64,000 nucleotides of DNA from Candidatus Methylomirabilota bacterium. Lineage in GTDB: Bacteria; Methylomirabilota; Methylomirabilia; Methylomirabilales; Methylomirabilaceae. Below, piece after piece: positions 40,942 through 50,144 of this stretch. Positions within the stretch are counted from its first letter, which is position 1. Each line of letters begins with the position of its first letter. Position numbers and translations under genes: made by a program. The notes under the pieces were generated by a model. The model was not told the origin of the DNA. It did no database searches and was given only the letters and a program-made list of their open reading frames with translations. The stretch lies in contig JAGWQH010000055.1 in the NCBI GenBank assembly GCA_028870115.1, positions 1 to 64,000 on the forward strand, given 5' to 3'.

Positions 40942-41576
40942 TCTCGGCCCCCCAGGTACGATCGCTCGATCCCGAAAATAATCTTGATCGAGGTGGCGAT
41001 TCCACCAAGGCTGATTCCGATGATGATCCCCCGCCTGGCTGCCGTGTTGAGGACGTTCAGAAGCCAGCCGGCTATAGGCCCTGCAGCAGGAACCAGATAC
41101 TCACCCAACGGCACGCGACCGAACATCATCAGGACCGCCGCCACCAGCAATACGGCTGCCTCTTTACTCCTGGCCCGAAAGGCGCGGAATGCAGCGGAGG
41201 CTACGAAGAATCCGAGCATGGAAAACATCGTTCCCTGAAGCGCAAGCAGGGCATACGTGTAGATCCAACCGAAACCTGTCCCCTCCTCCTGTCCTCCTGA
41301 CCATAATCCTACCGCGACCGTGGCCAGCATCGAGAGATAGACCACCAGACTGTACCCCCAGCCGGCGACCCGTGTCCGGATCTTCGCATAATGGACGTGG
41401 CACAGGCTGGCGATCCCCAGGATCATCGCAAATCCGAGGATGATCCGCAGCCAGACCGAGACCTCGGTGAGCGCCGCTTCCGAGACCGGGTGGGGAATGT
41501 AATACTGGAGGGCAGCCGCCACACCAAACACGAAGGTCAGTATCAGCGGGAACGTCCGCCGCAGAAATAGTGTCAT
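40938..41576 (-). CDS. Conserved membrane protein of the MutL-like/DUF6754 operon (fifth gene)
   Basis: A 212-residue protein with about six hydrophobic segments (for example FPLILTFVFGVAAAL, IILGFAMILGIASLCHVHYA, LVVYLSMLATVAVGLW). The small polar loop GGQEEGTGFGWIYTYALL lies in the middle. No family recognised. Overlaps both neighbours by 4 bases, so it is almost certainly translated together with them. Confidence 0.75.
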   Translation of the reverse strand: MTLFLRRTFPLILTFVFGVAAALQYYIPHPVSEAALTEVSVWLRIILGFAMILGIASLCHVHYAKIRTRVAGWGYSLVVYLSMLATVAVGLWSGGQEEGTGFGWIYTYALLALQGTMFSMLGFFVASAAFRAFRARSKEAAVLLVAAVLMMFGRVPLGEYLVPAAGPIAGWLLNVLNTAARRGIIIGISLGGIATSIKIIFGIERSYLGGRD

Positions 41577-42835
41577 TTGAAATCCCGGAACAGTTGCAGC
41601 AGCGGCACAAACGCCTCAGGCCCGACAAGTCCGCCGATGGTGGCAAGGACGGTCCCGATCACCATAGAGAGCAGCAGAAACGCTTTTCCCAGATCCTGCC
41701 CCCGCAAGGTCCCAACCAGTACCGGCTCGCGCGAGAGGTACGCGCTCGCGGCGTACAGCTCCTCGCCGATCAGTGTGTAATCGCAGGTCGTAATGAAGAA
41801 AGGCAGTTGCAGATCGGCGTCGGTCCCGGCGATCTGGATCGCCCCGGTCCCGGCGCCGGTCTCTGCCAGCAACAGCGCCTCAGCATAGTAAAAGCCCATG
41901 AAGAAATTAGCTGCCGGCCGCTCCCGGAGCATAATACCGTTCACCGCGGCGGTGTAGCTGAACTGATCGTTGGTGATGAAGAAGTTGGAGTCATCACGAT
42001 AGGCATCGGGTCGTCCAGCCTCCAGGTATGACTCCTTGACGATCTCCTGACAGATGGCCATGACGATCGGGTCCCGATGCGGCACCTGGAGCTGCGTATC
42101 GTACGCCGCCGTCTTCTTCGCAACCTGCCCAAGGATCACCGTCGCCGCAATAGTCGAAAGACTCGACATATCGTCGGAACCGGTAAGGTAGAGGATCGGC
42201 CGTCCCATCTCGGTCGCACGACCGATCGCCTCCTCCACCGCATCCAGACCCGGAATCCGGCGCAGGAAGATAGCGGGATGTCGCTTAGCCTGGGCAATCG
42301 CAAACAGGACAAGAGCGGAGAAGAGAACCATTAGCAGAAAGTTGTTCGCCTTTGCCAGGTTGAAAAAATTTGGCGCCGGGACGGCGGATTGCACCGGCCC
42401 TTCAATCGTCTGCATCCCGCCTGCCTGGCCGGCAGACAGGTCGGTCGCCGCCACCTTGAAGAAGTAAGTCCGGCCGTTCTCGAGGCGGAGATCTTGCGTC
42501 GATTTTACCTGGTAAAAGTGATACGCCTTGCTCCGATCCCAGCTCCACCAGGGGCGATCAACATCACTCTTGTAGTGGGTGTCGGCAGCAAACTCGGCGA
42601 GTCGCGTAAAGGGTCCTTGCGCCTGATCGGCTATGTAGATTTGATAGCGAACTGTCGGTCCATCGAACGGGGCTGCCCGCCACGACAGTCCGATGCTGCC
42701 CCCGCCATCGCCGGGCATATCGAAGGCCTCGAACTGCTCGGGAGGGGAAAGGGATAAGGCGAAAGTGGAAGGTGGAGGGAGGAGGGGAAACAGGACGAAA
42801 AGAACTGCGACGGCAAGAGCGCGCACGATGCTCAC
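41573..42835 (-). CDS. Fibronectin type III/DUF6754 membrane protein (fourth gene of the operon)
   Basis: A 420-residue protein. Residues 1-26 are a signal or anchor segment (ALAVAVLFVLFPLLPPPSTFA). An FnIII-like domain runs from about 32 to 145 (GSIGLSWRAAPFDGPTVRYQIYIA, GRTYFFKVAATD). A membrane helix lies near 163-182 (FLLMVLFSALVLFAIA). The cytosolic DUF6754 domain follows (GRPILYLTGSDDMSSLSTIAATVILG, DLQLPFFITTCDYTLIGEELYAASAYLS). A second helix lies near 388-405. Biochemical function is unknown. It overlaps both neighbours by 4 bases. Confidence 0.8.
   Translation of the reverse strand: MSIVRALAVAVLFVLFPLLPPPSTFALSLSPPEQFEAFDMPGDGGGSIGLSWRAAPFDGPTVRYQIYIADQAQGPFTRLAEFAADTHYKSDVDRPWWSWDRSKAYHFYQVKSTQDLRLENGRTYFFKVAATDLSAGQAGGMQTIEGPVQSAVPAPNFFNLAKANNFLLMVLFSALVLFAIAQAKRHPAIFLRRIPGLDAVEEAIGRATEMGRPILYLTGSDDMSSLSTIAATVILGQVAKKTAAYDTQLQVPHRDPIVMAICQEIVKESYLEAGRPDAYRDDSNFFITNDQFSYTAAVNGIMLRERPAANFFMGFYYAEALLLAETGAGTGAIQIAGTDADLQLPFFITTCDYTLIGEELYAASAYLSREPVLVGTLRGQDLGKAFLLLSMVIGTVLATIGGLVGPEAFVPLLQLFRDFK
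42419..42441. repeat. Short palindromic repeat inside the DUF6754 gene
   Basis: GCCTGCCTG-gccgg-CAGACAGGT, coding for AGQAGG in an FnIII-proximal loop. The same arms with a longer centre occur at 51840-51868 between genes. Confidence 0.55.
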
Positions 42836-43974
42836 GCTTCCAGTAGTTCTACGTTGGCGCGAGGGACGACGATCTGCTGCCCGTCGTCAAGCTCCGCTTC
42901 CAGAACGCGGACCTTGCTTCCCGTGGCCAGCAACCGAAGGTTCGCCGGAAGGGCGGATACTTTACAAATCCGGCCAAAATACGGCTCCCGGATAATCCTG
43001 ATCTGATCGCCGACCTGCAGTCCGCTTCCCACGCCTGCGGTCTCATCCGCTGAAGGCTGAAGGCTGAAGGCTGAAGGCTCCCCCATCGGAACAATCACCT
43101 CGGGCCTGATAACGCCGGCCCGGATCTGCGTCGCTCCTGAGCAGGATGCGCGCCGGCCGACCTTGGATGACAGGAGGTCGAAGGTTCGCCGAGCCATGGC
43201 AATTCGGCCAAATCCTTCGGTAATGATCAGCGTGAGACCAACCTGTTCAGTTCCGGTGATGGCAACGCCAAGGTCCCGCCCGAGGAGCAGTTTCAGATCG
43301 AGGTCGTGGATACCGCCTACGACGACAGCGGCCACCCCCGCCTGCTTTGCCCTGGCAAAGCCGTCCCGACCGATCAGCGAGCCGCCCACGAGGATCGTCC
43401 CCCGGTGCGCATCGGTAATCCGCTCCGGCGTGAGTTCGTCCTCGCGGTTGTCGACAGCGACTGCGATCGTGCCCACAGCCTCGCCGCCGATGCCGAAAAT
43501 CCCCTGCACCAGACTGCACGCCGTCTCCACGGTGGCTCCCTGACCCGGGATGGTCTCAACCACAAGGCCGTCGAGATAGGCCGTCAAGGCCAGTGGTCTT
43601 GGCGGTTCTCTCAGGAACACCTGCCCGGTCACCTCGGACACGGTCTCGATCGTTCCGGTGATCGGGGAAGGGACCTGGGTCTTCAACCATTTGATGAGTG
43701 GCTTATTTTCGGCCAACGGCTCCCCGGCGCGGACCGCATCGCCCTCTTTTTTTTGCATGTAGCGCCGGACCTCCTGCGGAACGATCCCCAGCAGGTTGAC
43801 CACATTCACCGCGTGGACCTTGCCCGGCAACTCGGTCTGAGCAATCACCGTAGCAGCGGTGACCGCCTGCCCCTGGTGGACAAGCACCTGCCCCGGAATC
43901 GGCAAGATCCGCCGCTTCCGAACCACGGTCTGCGGCGCCATACGCAAGCCTGGTGTGTATGAATGAGCCATCAC
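42832..43974 (-). CDS. Barrel-sandwich hybrid protein (third gene of the MutL-like/DUF6754 operon)
   Basis: A 380-residue cytosolic protein. Residues 15-140 look like a biotinyl/lipoyl-type barrel-sandwich fold: ILPIPGQVLVHQGQAVTAATVIAQ, GDAVRAGEPLAEN and VPSPITGTIETVSEVTGQVFL, similar to RnfC/membrane-fusion adaptors but without a modified lysine motif. The middle has a glycine-rich alpha/beta region (GTILVGGSLIGRDGFARAKQAGVAAVVVGGIHDLDLK). The C-terminus has two small beta domains (GSGLQVGDQIRIIREPYFGRICKV resembles a KOW motif). Family name and role unknown. It overlaps the DUF6754 gene by 4 bases. Confidence 0.75.
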   Translation of the reverse strand: MMAHSYTPGLRMAPQTVVRKRRILPIPGQVLVHQGQAVTAATVIAQTELPGKVHAVNVVNLLGIVPQEVRRYMQKKEGDAVRAGEPLAENKPLIKWLKTQVPSPITGTIETVSEVTGQVFLREPPRPLALTAYLDGLVVETIPGQGATVETACSLVQGIFGIGGEAVGTIAVAVDNREDELTPERITDAHRGTILVGGSLIGRDGFARAKQAGVAAVVVGGIHDLDLKLLLGRDLGVAITGTEQVGLTLIITEGFGRIAMARRTFDLLSSKVGRRASCSGATQIRAGVIRPEVIVPMGEPSAFSLQPSADETAGVGSGLQVGDQIRIIREPYFGRICKVSALPANLRLLATGSKVRVLEAELDDGQQIVVPRANVELLEA

Positions 43975-43984
43975 TCAGCAGGGA

Positions 43985-45787
43985 TTAGGGGTTAGGGGAT
44001 AGGGTGTATGTAGGATACAGATCCATTGCTGCTGCCCAGTCACGCAGTTGGGTAACTCGCTCCGATTCCTCCTCTGCCAGGTAGAGCGGCCGTCCTCTGG
44101 CATCCAAGATCAGCCCGACTACGCCGCCTTTTACCTTCACCGTCACCGGCTTCCCCTTCCCGGCCCCCAGATCAAAGCCCTTCGACGGCTCCGCCAGAAG
44201 TTCGGCTTCTGCTCCGGTGGGAAGATCGAGGCAAAGAATCTCCCCGAAGCGAAGCGTACCCTGCGCTTGCCGACCATCTGGAAATCGGGCGGTATATGCG
44301 AAACACGGCTCGCCGCGCTTCGCCCTCCCCTCGGCGGCCAGGCAACTGCCCAGTGGAACCAGACAATCTTTCAGAAAAACCTCAGTGGCGGCTCGCTCGT
44401 TGACCTGGGACAGCACACCGAGGTGCGGCATCATGAAGATACTGTCTACTGCGAGTTGCGTCAGTCCAAGCGGCTGGTAGGCGTCGATCATCATCATCAT
44501 CGCCTGAACGCGGCGCGGCGCATGGGACAGGATCCCGCCGCTCCCGATGATGAGATCGATCCGGTAGAGGTCGATGAGGCTCTTCCCGCCCTCTTCCTGC
44601 TCGAAGGCATCCGCGATGGTTCGTTCCTGCTGAACACCCTTCAGACTGACGGCCAGCGCCTTGTGTTGGTCAAAGGCAAGACGGAGTGCCTCCCGAGCGA
44701 TCGCCTGCTCCAGGGCCAGATCCGCCAACGTCTGAGGGATCGTGGTGGGGCGGATCATCTTATTCTTGATCCGATTCCGCAGCTCCTGCTCTGCAATCGG
44801 TTCGACCAGCCACCGTTCGATCTTTTCGATACCGGCCTCGGCCAGGACATTACTTACGCTATAACTCATCCCCAGATTGGCGCTGACTGTGCGGGTAAAC
44901 TGCCCGTCCATCACTGAGAACACATCCGTTGTGGCACCGCCGATATCCACACCCAGCAGGTTCAACCCCTGCGCCTTTGCCGCCTGCTCCATGATGAGGC
45001 CGACGGCGGCGGGCGTCGGCATGATCGGCGCACCCGTCCACCCCATAAGCGTTCCGTACCCCGGCGCCTGAGCCATGACATGCTCGAGAAACAGGTCGTG
45101 GATCGTGTGGCGGGCCGGTCCGAGATTCTCCCGCTCCAGGATGGGCCGGATGTTGTCGGTCATGACGAGGGCCGTTCGATCGCCCAGAATCTCCTGAACC
45201 CGATTCCGCGCATCTTTGTTTCCGGCAAAGATAACCGGAAGCTTAAAGCTCCCGCCGAGCCGAGGCTTCGGATCGGCCGCCCGGATATACTCCGCCAACT
45301 CAACCACGTGTGAGATCGTTCCGCCATCGGTCCCGCCCGACAGCAGGATCATATCGGGCCTCAGCACCCTGATCCGCTCGATCTTCTCATGGGCAGCCCT
45401 GCCATCATTGCCGGCCAGAACGTCCATGACGATGGCGCCGGCGCCAAGGGCGCACCGTTGGGCGCTCTCCGCCGTCATGGCCATCACTACGCCCGCCACC
45501 ATCATCTGGAGGCCTCCACCGGCGCTGCTCGTGGAGACGTAAAGATCAACACCGCGGCCCTCCTCGGCAGGCGTCAGAATCTTCTCCCCATCCAGGATCT
45601 TCCGCCCCGACAGCTCCTCCACCTCCTGAATGGCGTTCAGCACCCCGCGCGTCACATCGTCGAATGGAGCCTCTACGGTGGTCGGGGACTCGCCGCGGAA
45701 GGTCTGACGGTACTCCTCCCCCACCTTCTCGATCAGAATCGCCTTGGTGGTCGTGCTCCCGCAGTCGGTGGCCAGGATCGCCGTCAT
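43985..45787 (-). CDS. MutL/GlmL-type ASKHA ATPase (second gene of the operon)
   Basis: A 600-residue protein from ATG 45787; the longer open frame has 33 unlikely residues. The N-terminal phosphate-1 loop MTAILATDCGSTTTKAILIEK is the ASKHA (actin/Hsp70) signature. LLGVDIGGATTDVFSVMDG gives phosphate 2, and LIIGSGGILSHAPRR the adenosine loop. The length and the pattern NIRPILERENLGPARHTIHD match the GlmL/MutL protein found with glutamate mutase, where it is thought to maintain the B12 enzyme. No glmS, glmE or other B12-dependent mutase gene is present here. Instead all neighbours encode envelope-type proteins, so a different client is likely. Confidence 0.85.
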   Translation of the reverse strand: MTAILATDCGSTTTKAILIEKVGEEYRQTFRGESPTTVEAPFDDVTRGVLNAIQEVEELSGRKILDGEKILTPAEEGRGVDLYVSTSSAGGGLQMMVAGVVMAMTAESAQRCALGAGAIVMDVLAGNDGRAAHEKIERIRVLRPDMILLSGGTDGGTISHVVELAEYIRAADPKPRLGGSFKLPVIFAGNKDARNRVQEILGDRTALVMTDNIRPILERENLGPARHTIHDLFLEHVMAQAPGYGTLMGWTGAPIMPTPAAVGLIMEQAAKAQGLNLLGVDIGGATTDVFSVMDGQFTRTVSANLGMSYSVSNVLAEAGIEKIERWLVEPIAEQELRNRIKNKMIRPTTIPQTLADLALEQAIAREALRLAFDQHKALAVSLKGVQQERTIADAFEQEEGGKSLIDLYRIDLIIGSGGILSHAPRRVQAMMMMIDAYQPLGLTQLAVDSIFMMPHLGVLSQVNERAATEVFLKDCLVPLGSCLAAEGRAKRGEPCFAYTARFPDGRQAQGTLRFGEILCLDLPTGAEAELLAEPSKGFDLGAGKGKPVTVKVKGGVVGLILDARGRPLYLAEEESERVTQLRDWAAAMDLYPTYTLSPNP

Positions 45788-45788
45788 C

Positions 45789-46181
45789 TCATGACTCACG
45801 GCGCCCGCCCTCCTCCATGAGTCGAAGCCTGTCGATAAAAACCGCCGGAGTCTCTTCCCGTTCCAGCACGCGCGCCAGCCGTTCAATGTCGTCAGGGGAG
45901 GCGACCATGCCCATGATCGGTGTCAGGGCATGGATCAGTTGACTTGCAAGGAAACCAAGTGGGACGAGAGACTCCACCAGGAATATGGCAGGGGTTACAA
46001 GACCGCGATCCGCGAGAAGGCGGGCAAAACGATCCAGCAACGCAAGATCTTCCGCGTCGAGCCGGCTGTCTTGCCCGCGGAGTGCGAAGGCATGGGCGAA
46101 GCCGCGGCGCAAGCGGGACCGGGCCCTCGACCAGCGGCCCCTATAAGTTGAAACCTGGGGAACTACTGAAGGAGTCGCCAT
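45789..46181 (-). CDS. Hypothetical protein, first gene of the MutL-like/DUF6754 operon
   Basis: A 130-residue protein from ATG 46181. The first 35 residues are very basic (RGRWSRARSRLRRGFAHAF). The rest is helical, with DLALLDRFARLLADRGLVTP, an apolar stretch AIFLVESLVPLGFLASQLIHALTPIMGMV that could dip into a membrane, and DDIERLARVLEREETPAVFIDRL. No family recognised. It ends one base before the ATPase start codon, which supports both reading frames and common translation. Confidence 0.65.
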   Translation of the reverse strand: MATPSVVPQVSTYRGRWSRARSRLRRGFAHAFALRGQDSRLDAEDLALLDRFARLLADRGLVTPAIFLVESLVPLGFLASQLIHALTPIMGMVASPDDIERLARVLEREETPAVFIDRLRLMEEGGRRES

Positions 46182-46219
46182 AGACCAACAACCCTGCGCT
46201 GCAAATCGTGAACGCCTCT

Positions 46220-46245
46220 TTCGCCGGAAGATATGGTTCGGCGAA
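46220..46245 (-). terminator. Hairpin after secG
   Basis: A perfect 7-base stem TTCGCCG/CGGCGAA with a 12-base loop, about 32 bases past the secG stop. No U-run follows, so termination is only possible. Confidence 0.3.
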
Positions 46246-46277
46246 GAATCAGGGGTGGCGGGCCTAGGGACATCGAG

Positions 46278-46649
46278 CTACTTAGCGGCTGAAGGGACCT
46301 GCCCCTGCGGCGTCTGTCCGGCTGGAGACGTTGACGGCGCTGGAACACCGGTCGGAGGAGATGCGGGAGCCGGGGCGGTCTGCTTGACCCGTTCCTCTGT
46401 AATCACCGAGGAAGTACCCCTGCGCTCCGACAAAATAGTCAGTAAGAGCGAAGAGACCATAAAGAGCACAGCCGCCGCCAGCGTCAGCTTACTCAAGAAG
46501 GTCGCCGCGCCGCGCCCACCGAAGACGGTCTGACTCGAGCCGCCGCCAAATGCGGCGCCAATATCGGCGCCCTTGCCGCTCTGAAGGAGCACAATCACGA
46601 CGAGTACCACTGCAATAAGCAGATGCAAAACGGAAAGCGCGATGATCAT
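46278..46649 (-). CDS. secG: Protein translocase subunit SecG
   Basis: A 123-residue inner-membrane protein of the SecYEG channel. Two helices with the conserved loop between: [50 protein letters not shown], then [16 protein letters not shown]. The 40-residue Pro/Ala-rich tail is longer than average. It follows tpiA by 43 bases, the order gap-pgk-tpi-secG seen in many bacteria. Confidence 0.95.
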   Translation of the reverse strand: MIIALSVLHLLIAVVLVVIVLLQSGKGADIGAAFGGGSSQTVFGGRGAATFLSKLTLAAAVLFMVSSLLLTILSERRGTSSVITEERVKQTAPAPASPPTGVPAPSTSPAGQTPQGQVPSAAK

Positions 46650-46692
46650 TCATGCCTCCTCAAATACCTTATACCCTCAACCCTCTGCACTG

Positions 46693-47451
46693 TTATCTTC
46701 TGGCAGCTTTTGCGATCGCCGCGAACGAATCGGCCTGTAAACTTGCCCCGCCGACCAGTGCGCCGTCGATCTCAGATCGCTCCAGCAACTCCTTGGCGTT
46801 CTCCGGCTTGACACTTCCTCCGTAGAGGATACGGATATCGGACGCGATCTCGGCATCGAACAGCATGGCGACGGTCTTGCGGATATGGGCGTGCATCTCC
46901 TCAGCCTGGCTCGGGGTGGCCGTCTTGCCTGTGCCAATGGCCCAAACCGGCTCATACGCGAGGACGAGCCGTTGAACCTGCTCAGGCAACAGCCCCGACA
47001 GCGCCCCCTTAAGCTGTGTCTCCACAACAGCGTACGCGCGACCCGCCTCTCGCTCGGTGAGGGTCTCACCTATACAGATGATCGGCCTAAGGCCGCTTGC
47101 CAAGGCAGCACGGCTCTTTTTATTCACCCACTCATCGGTCTCTCCGAAATACTGGCGTCGCTCGGAGTGGCCGATGATGACATAGCGGCACCCGATATCC
47201 CGGAGCATCTCGGCCGATACCTCGCCGGTATAGGCCCCCTCCTTTGCCCAATGCAGATCCTGCGCGCCAAGGCCTATCTTTGACCCGGCAACGACCTGGC
47301 CGACCGCAGCAAGCGCCGTAAATGGAGGGCACACCACCAGCTCCGGCCCATCGAACGACCACAAAGCCTTTACTACTCCCTCCGCCAAGACGATAGCCTC
47401 TGAAGGAGTTTTATACATCTTCCAGTTACCGGCAATGACTGGGATCCGCAC
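46693..47451 (-). CDS. tpiA: Triosephosphate isomerase
   Basis: A 252-residue TIM-barrel enzyme interconverting dihydroxyacetone phosphate and glyceraldehyde-3-phosphate. GNWKMYKT carries the catalytic Lys, [13 protein letters not shown] the electrophilic His, [14 protein letters not shown] the catalytic Glu and flexible loop 6, and [12 protein letters not shown] the phosphate-binding end. Full length. Lies between pgk and secG. Confidence 0.97.
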   Translation of the reverse strand: MRIPVIAGNWKMYKTPSEAIVLAEGVVKALWSFDGPELVVCPPFTALAAVGQVVAGSKIGLGAQDLHWAKEGAYTGEVSAEMLRDIGCRYVIIGHSERRQYFGETDEWVNKKSRAALASGLRPIICIGETLTEREAGRAYAVVETQLKGALSGLLPEQVQRLVLAYEPVWAIGTGKTATPSQAEEMHAHIRKTVAMLFDAEIASDIRILYGGSVKPENAKELLERSEIDGALVGGASLQADSFAAIAKAARR

Positions 47452-47466
47452 CCTCTCTCCTATCCC

Positions 47467-48654
47467 CTAGCTCTTATCGGTAAGCGCGGCGATGCCCGGC
47501 AGTTCCTTCCCTTCCAGAAACTCCAGAGATGCGCCCCCTCCCGTAGAAATATGAGTCATCCGGTCAGCAACTCCAGCCTGGGCCACAGCGGCGGCCGTAT
47601 CACCGCCACCGATCACTGAATGCGCACCCGAGGTCGCGACCGCCTTGGCCAGAGCAAACGTCCCCTCCCGGAACGGCAATAGCTCGAAGACGCCCATCGG
47701 CCCGTTCCACAGGATCGTTTTTGCGCGCTCAACCTCCCGAACAAACCGGCTGATCGTCGCGGAACCGATATCAAGACCCATCGAACCGATCGGGATACTC
47801 CCCTCCACCTGCCGGGTAGGCGCATCTGCGTCGATTCGCTCGGCAATCACATGGTCACTGGGCAGATGGATGGCCACATTCGAACGGCCGGCCTGCTCCA
47901 TCGTCTCCTGCGCGACCTTCAGTCCGTGGGCCTCTACTCGAGAGCTCCCCACTTCGTGGCCTTGAGCCTTCAGGAACGTATAGGCCATGCCGCCGCCGAT
48001 CAGGAAACCGTCCACCTTCGGGAGCAGATTGGCCAGGACACCGATCTTGTCCGACACCTTCGCGCCGCCAAGGATGGCGATGAAGGGGCGCGCGGGGTGG
48101 TCGAGCAGCGCCCCGAGCTGTTTGAGTTCCGTTTGCATGAGAAAACCGCATGCCGACTGCTTGACGAACCGTGTCACGCCGACAGTGGAGGCATGAGCGC
48201 GGTGCGCCGTCCCAAAGGCGTCGTTGACGTACAGGTCACACAGCTCCGCCAGCGCCCTGGAGAACGCCTCATCGTTCTTTTCTTCCTCCGGATGAAAGCG
48301 GCAGTTCTCCAGCATGAGCACATGCCCCGGCCCCATCCTGTCGATCCGGGCCTTCACCTCCGGCCCCACGCAATCCTCGGCCATCTCTACCGGAGCCCCC
48401 AGCAATGCAGCCAGCCGCCGTGCCACCGGCCCGAGGCTGAACTGCGGGTTGGGGCCGCCCTTGGGCCGGCCAAGGTGGGAGATGAGTATGACCTTCGCCC
48501 CATGTCGGACCGCGTAGCCGATGGTCGGAAGGGCCGCGCGGATGCGCGTGTCGTCGGTAATCATTCCCTGCTCGTCAATCGGGACGTTGAAATCGACGCG
48601 AATCAGGAGCCGCTTGCCCTGAAGTTCCAGGTCATCGATGCATAGCTTAGCCAT
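47467..48654 (-). CDS. pgk: Phosphoglycerate kinase
   Basis: Glycolytic kinase of 395 residues from ATG 48654 ([20 protein letters not shown]); a GTG three codons earlier is also possible. [15 protein letters not shown] and [11 protein letters not shown] are the substrate-site motifs. [15 protein letters not shown] and GGGDTAAAV form the nucleotide side. It is separated from gap by a dispersed repeat (48719-48868), so transcription from the gap promoter must cross that element. Confidence 0.97.
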   Translation of the reverse strand: MAKLCIDDLELQGKRLLIRVDFNVPIDEQGMITDDTRIRAALPTIGYAVRHGAKVILISHLGRPKGGPNPQFSLGPVARRLAALLGAPVEMAEDCVGPEVKARIDRMGPGHVLMLENCRFHPEEEKNDEAFSRALAELCDLYVNDAFGTAHRAHASTVGVTRFVKQSACGFLMQTELKQLGALLDHPARPFIAILGGAKVSDKIGVLANLLPKVDGFLIGGGMAYTFLKAQGHEVGSSRVEAHGLKVAQETMEQAGRSNVAIHLPSDHVIAERIDADAPTRQVEGSIPIGSMGLDIGSATISRFVREVERAKTILWNGPMGVFELLPFREGTFALAKAVATSGAHSVIGGGDTAAAVAQAGVADRMTHISTGGGASLEFLEGKELPGIAALTDKS

Positions 48655-48718
48655 ATCACTCACGGTGCAAAAGGAGATTGGAACTTACTACCGCAACAGA
48701 AATCAGTCTTGCTGTATT

Positions 48719-48868
48719 GTCATTGCAAGCGACCGCAGGAAGCGCGGTAATCCGACACGCAGTGTCGTGGCGAGGCGGAGCCGAAGCCATCTCGATGAGA
48801 TTCCTCGCTTTGCTCGGAATGACCCTTCGGGCCAGATTGCTTCAGTCGCTGCGCTCCCTCGCAATGAC
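48719..48868. repeat. Dispersed repeat R, copy 2
   Basis: Begins GTCATTGCAAGCGACCG and ends CTCCCTCGCAATGAC, with an internal block shared in reverse order with copy 1 (GAGATTCCTCGCTTTGCTCGG). Lies between pgk and gap. Confidence 0.8.
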
Positions 48869-48901
48869 GCTTCCCGAAATAATGCGGTTGTAAGAGAGTC
48901 G

Positions 48902-49903
48902 TCACCGACTACCGATAAACTTGATCAAATCGCGGACTCGACAGGAATAGCCCCACTCATTGTCATACCAGGACAGCACCTTGACTAGGGTGCCGTCTAC
49001 GACCGATGTCGAAAGACTATCCACAATCGACGAAAGCGAATTGCCGTTAAAATCGACAGAGACCAACGGCTCCTCGCAGAAACCGAGGATCCCCTTCAAT
49101 TCTCCGTCGGCAGCCTTCCGAAGGGCCGCATTGACCTCTGCGACCGTGACCACCCGCTCCGTCTCCGCAACGAGATCGACCAGCGAGACGTTCGCCGTCG
49201 GGACGCGGATGGCGAGCCCGTGCATCTTTCCCTGAAGCGCAGGAAGCACCAGGCCCACCGCTTTGGCCGCCCCGGTGCTGGTGGGTATCTGGGAGAGAGC
49301 GGCAGCCCTCGCCCGGCGGAGATCAGAATGGGGCAGATCCAGGATCTGCTGGTCGTTGGTATAGGAATGGATGGTGGTCACGAGGCTATGGCGAATCCCG
49401 AACTGCTCCATGATCACCTTCGCGATGGGCGCAAGGCAGTTGGTGGTGCAGGATGCATTGCTGATGACCGCATGCTTCGTCGGATCATACATCGTCTCAT
49501 TGACACCCAGAACAATGGTGATGTCCGGGTCCTTGGCCGGCGCTGAAATGATGACCTTCTGCGCCCCGGCCTGAAGATGCTTACTCGCGCCCGCCTTGTC
49601 GGTGAAGCGTCCGGTCGATTCGACGACGACCTGTATCCCCAGCTCTTTCCAGGGGAGCGCCGCCGGGTCTCTCTGAGCAAAGACCTTGATCTCGCGGCCG
49701 TCTACGACGATAGCGTTCTCTTTGGCCTGTACCTCTGCTTGTAGCGTCCCATGGACAGAATCGTACTTCAACAGGTGCGCGAGCGTCCTGGCATCGGTGA
49801 TGTCATTGACCGCCACGAACTCCAACGCGGGATCTTCCAGCGCCGCTCGAAACGCATTTCGACCGATGCGACCGAATCCGTTGATCGCAGCCTTAATCGC
49901 CAT
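48902..49903 (-). CDS. gap: Glyceraldehyde-3-phosphate dehydrogenase
   Basis: A 333-residue glycolytic dehydrogenase from ATG 49903, preceded by AGAGAGG. AAINGFGRIGRNAFRAAL is the NAD site, SNASCTTNCLAP holds the catalytic Cys, and the SYTNDQQILDL and WYDNEWGYSCRV segments are family signatures. First gene of the gap-pgk-tpiA-secG operon. Confidence 0.97.
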   Translation of the reverse strand: MAIKAAINGFGRIGRNAFRAALEDPALEFVAVNDITDARTLAHLLKYDSVHGTLQAEVQAKENAIVVDGREIKVFAQRDPAALPWKELGIQVVVESTGRFTDKAGASKHLQAGAQKVIISAPAKDPDITIVLGVNETMYDPTKHAVISNASCTTNCLAPIAKVIMEQFGIRHSLVTTIHSYTNDQQILDLPHSDLRRARAAALSQIPTSTGAAKAVGLVLPALQGKMHGLAIRVPTANVSLVDLVAETERVVTVAEVNAALRKAADGELKGILGFCEEPLVSVDFNGNSLSSIVDSLSTSVVDGTLVKVLSWYDNEWGYSCRVRDLIKFIGSR

Positions 49904-50003
49904 ACCTCTCTTCTCCTTCTTGAAATGAGACAACGACGACGGTTGTTCCAATGGACGAACGAATGACCACAAGGTATTCCCTTTGAAGGCAGGTCAGCGC
50001 CTT

Positions 50004-50032
50004 TTTATAAGGCCTTTGATCCCAAATGTCAA
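50004..50032 (-). promoter_or_regulatory. Strong sigma70-type promoter of gap
   Basis: Minus strand TTGACA (50027-50032), 17-base spacer, TATAAA (50004-50009), about 100 bases upstream of the gap ATG. Best promoter match in the window. The rest of the 49904-50144 gap shows nothing else definite. Confidence 0.75.
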
Positions 50033-50144
50033 TCCCTTAAGGTCAACCCTCCATAGAATTTTTTCGCGCTCCCTCTCGCTCCCTTAGTCTCTCGAACGGC
50101 TGATCCGCCCGCTTCAATGATTTGGCGGGGCTCCACAGGTATCT

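Noticed and set aside
40195-41238. A 347-codon plus-strand open frame
   Set aside because: Antisense to the coupled membrane-protein genes; Arg/His-rich product typical of a shadow frame in GC-rich DNA.
44048-44917. A 289-codon plus-strand open frame
   Set aside because: Antisense to the ASKHA ATPase gene, whose motifs are unambiguous.
43985-45787. Calling the ATPase a DNA mismatch repair MutL
   Set aside because: The motifs are ASKHA phosphate loops, not the GHKL ATPase of repair MutL; the shared name is misleading.
47851-48645. A 264-codon plus-strand open frame
   Set aside because: Antisense to pgk; no family features.
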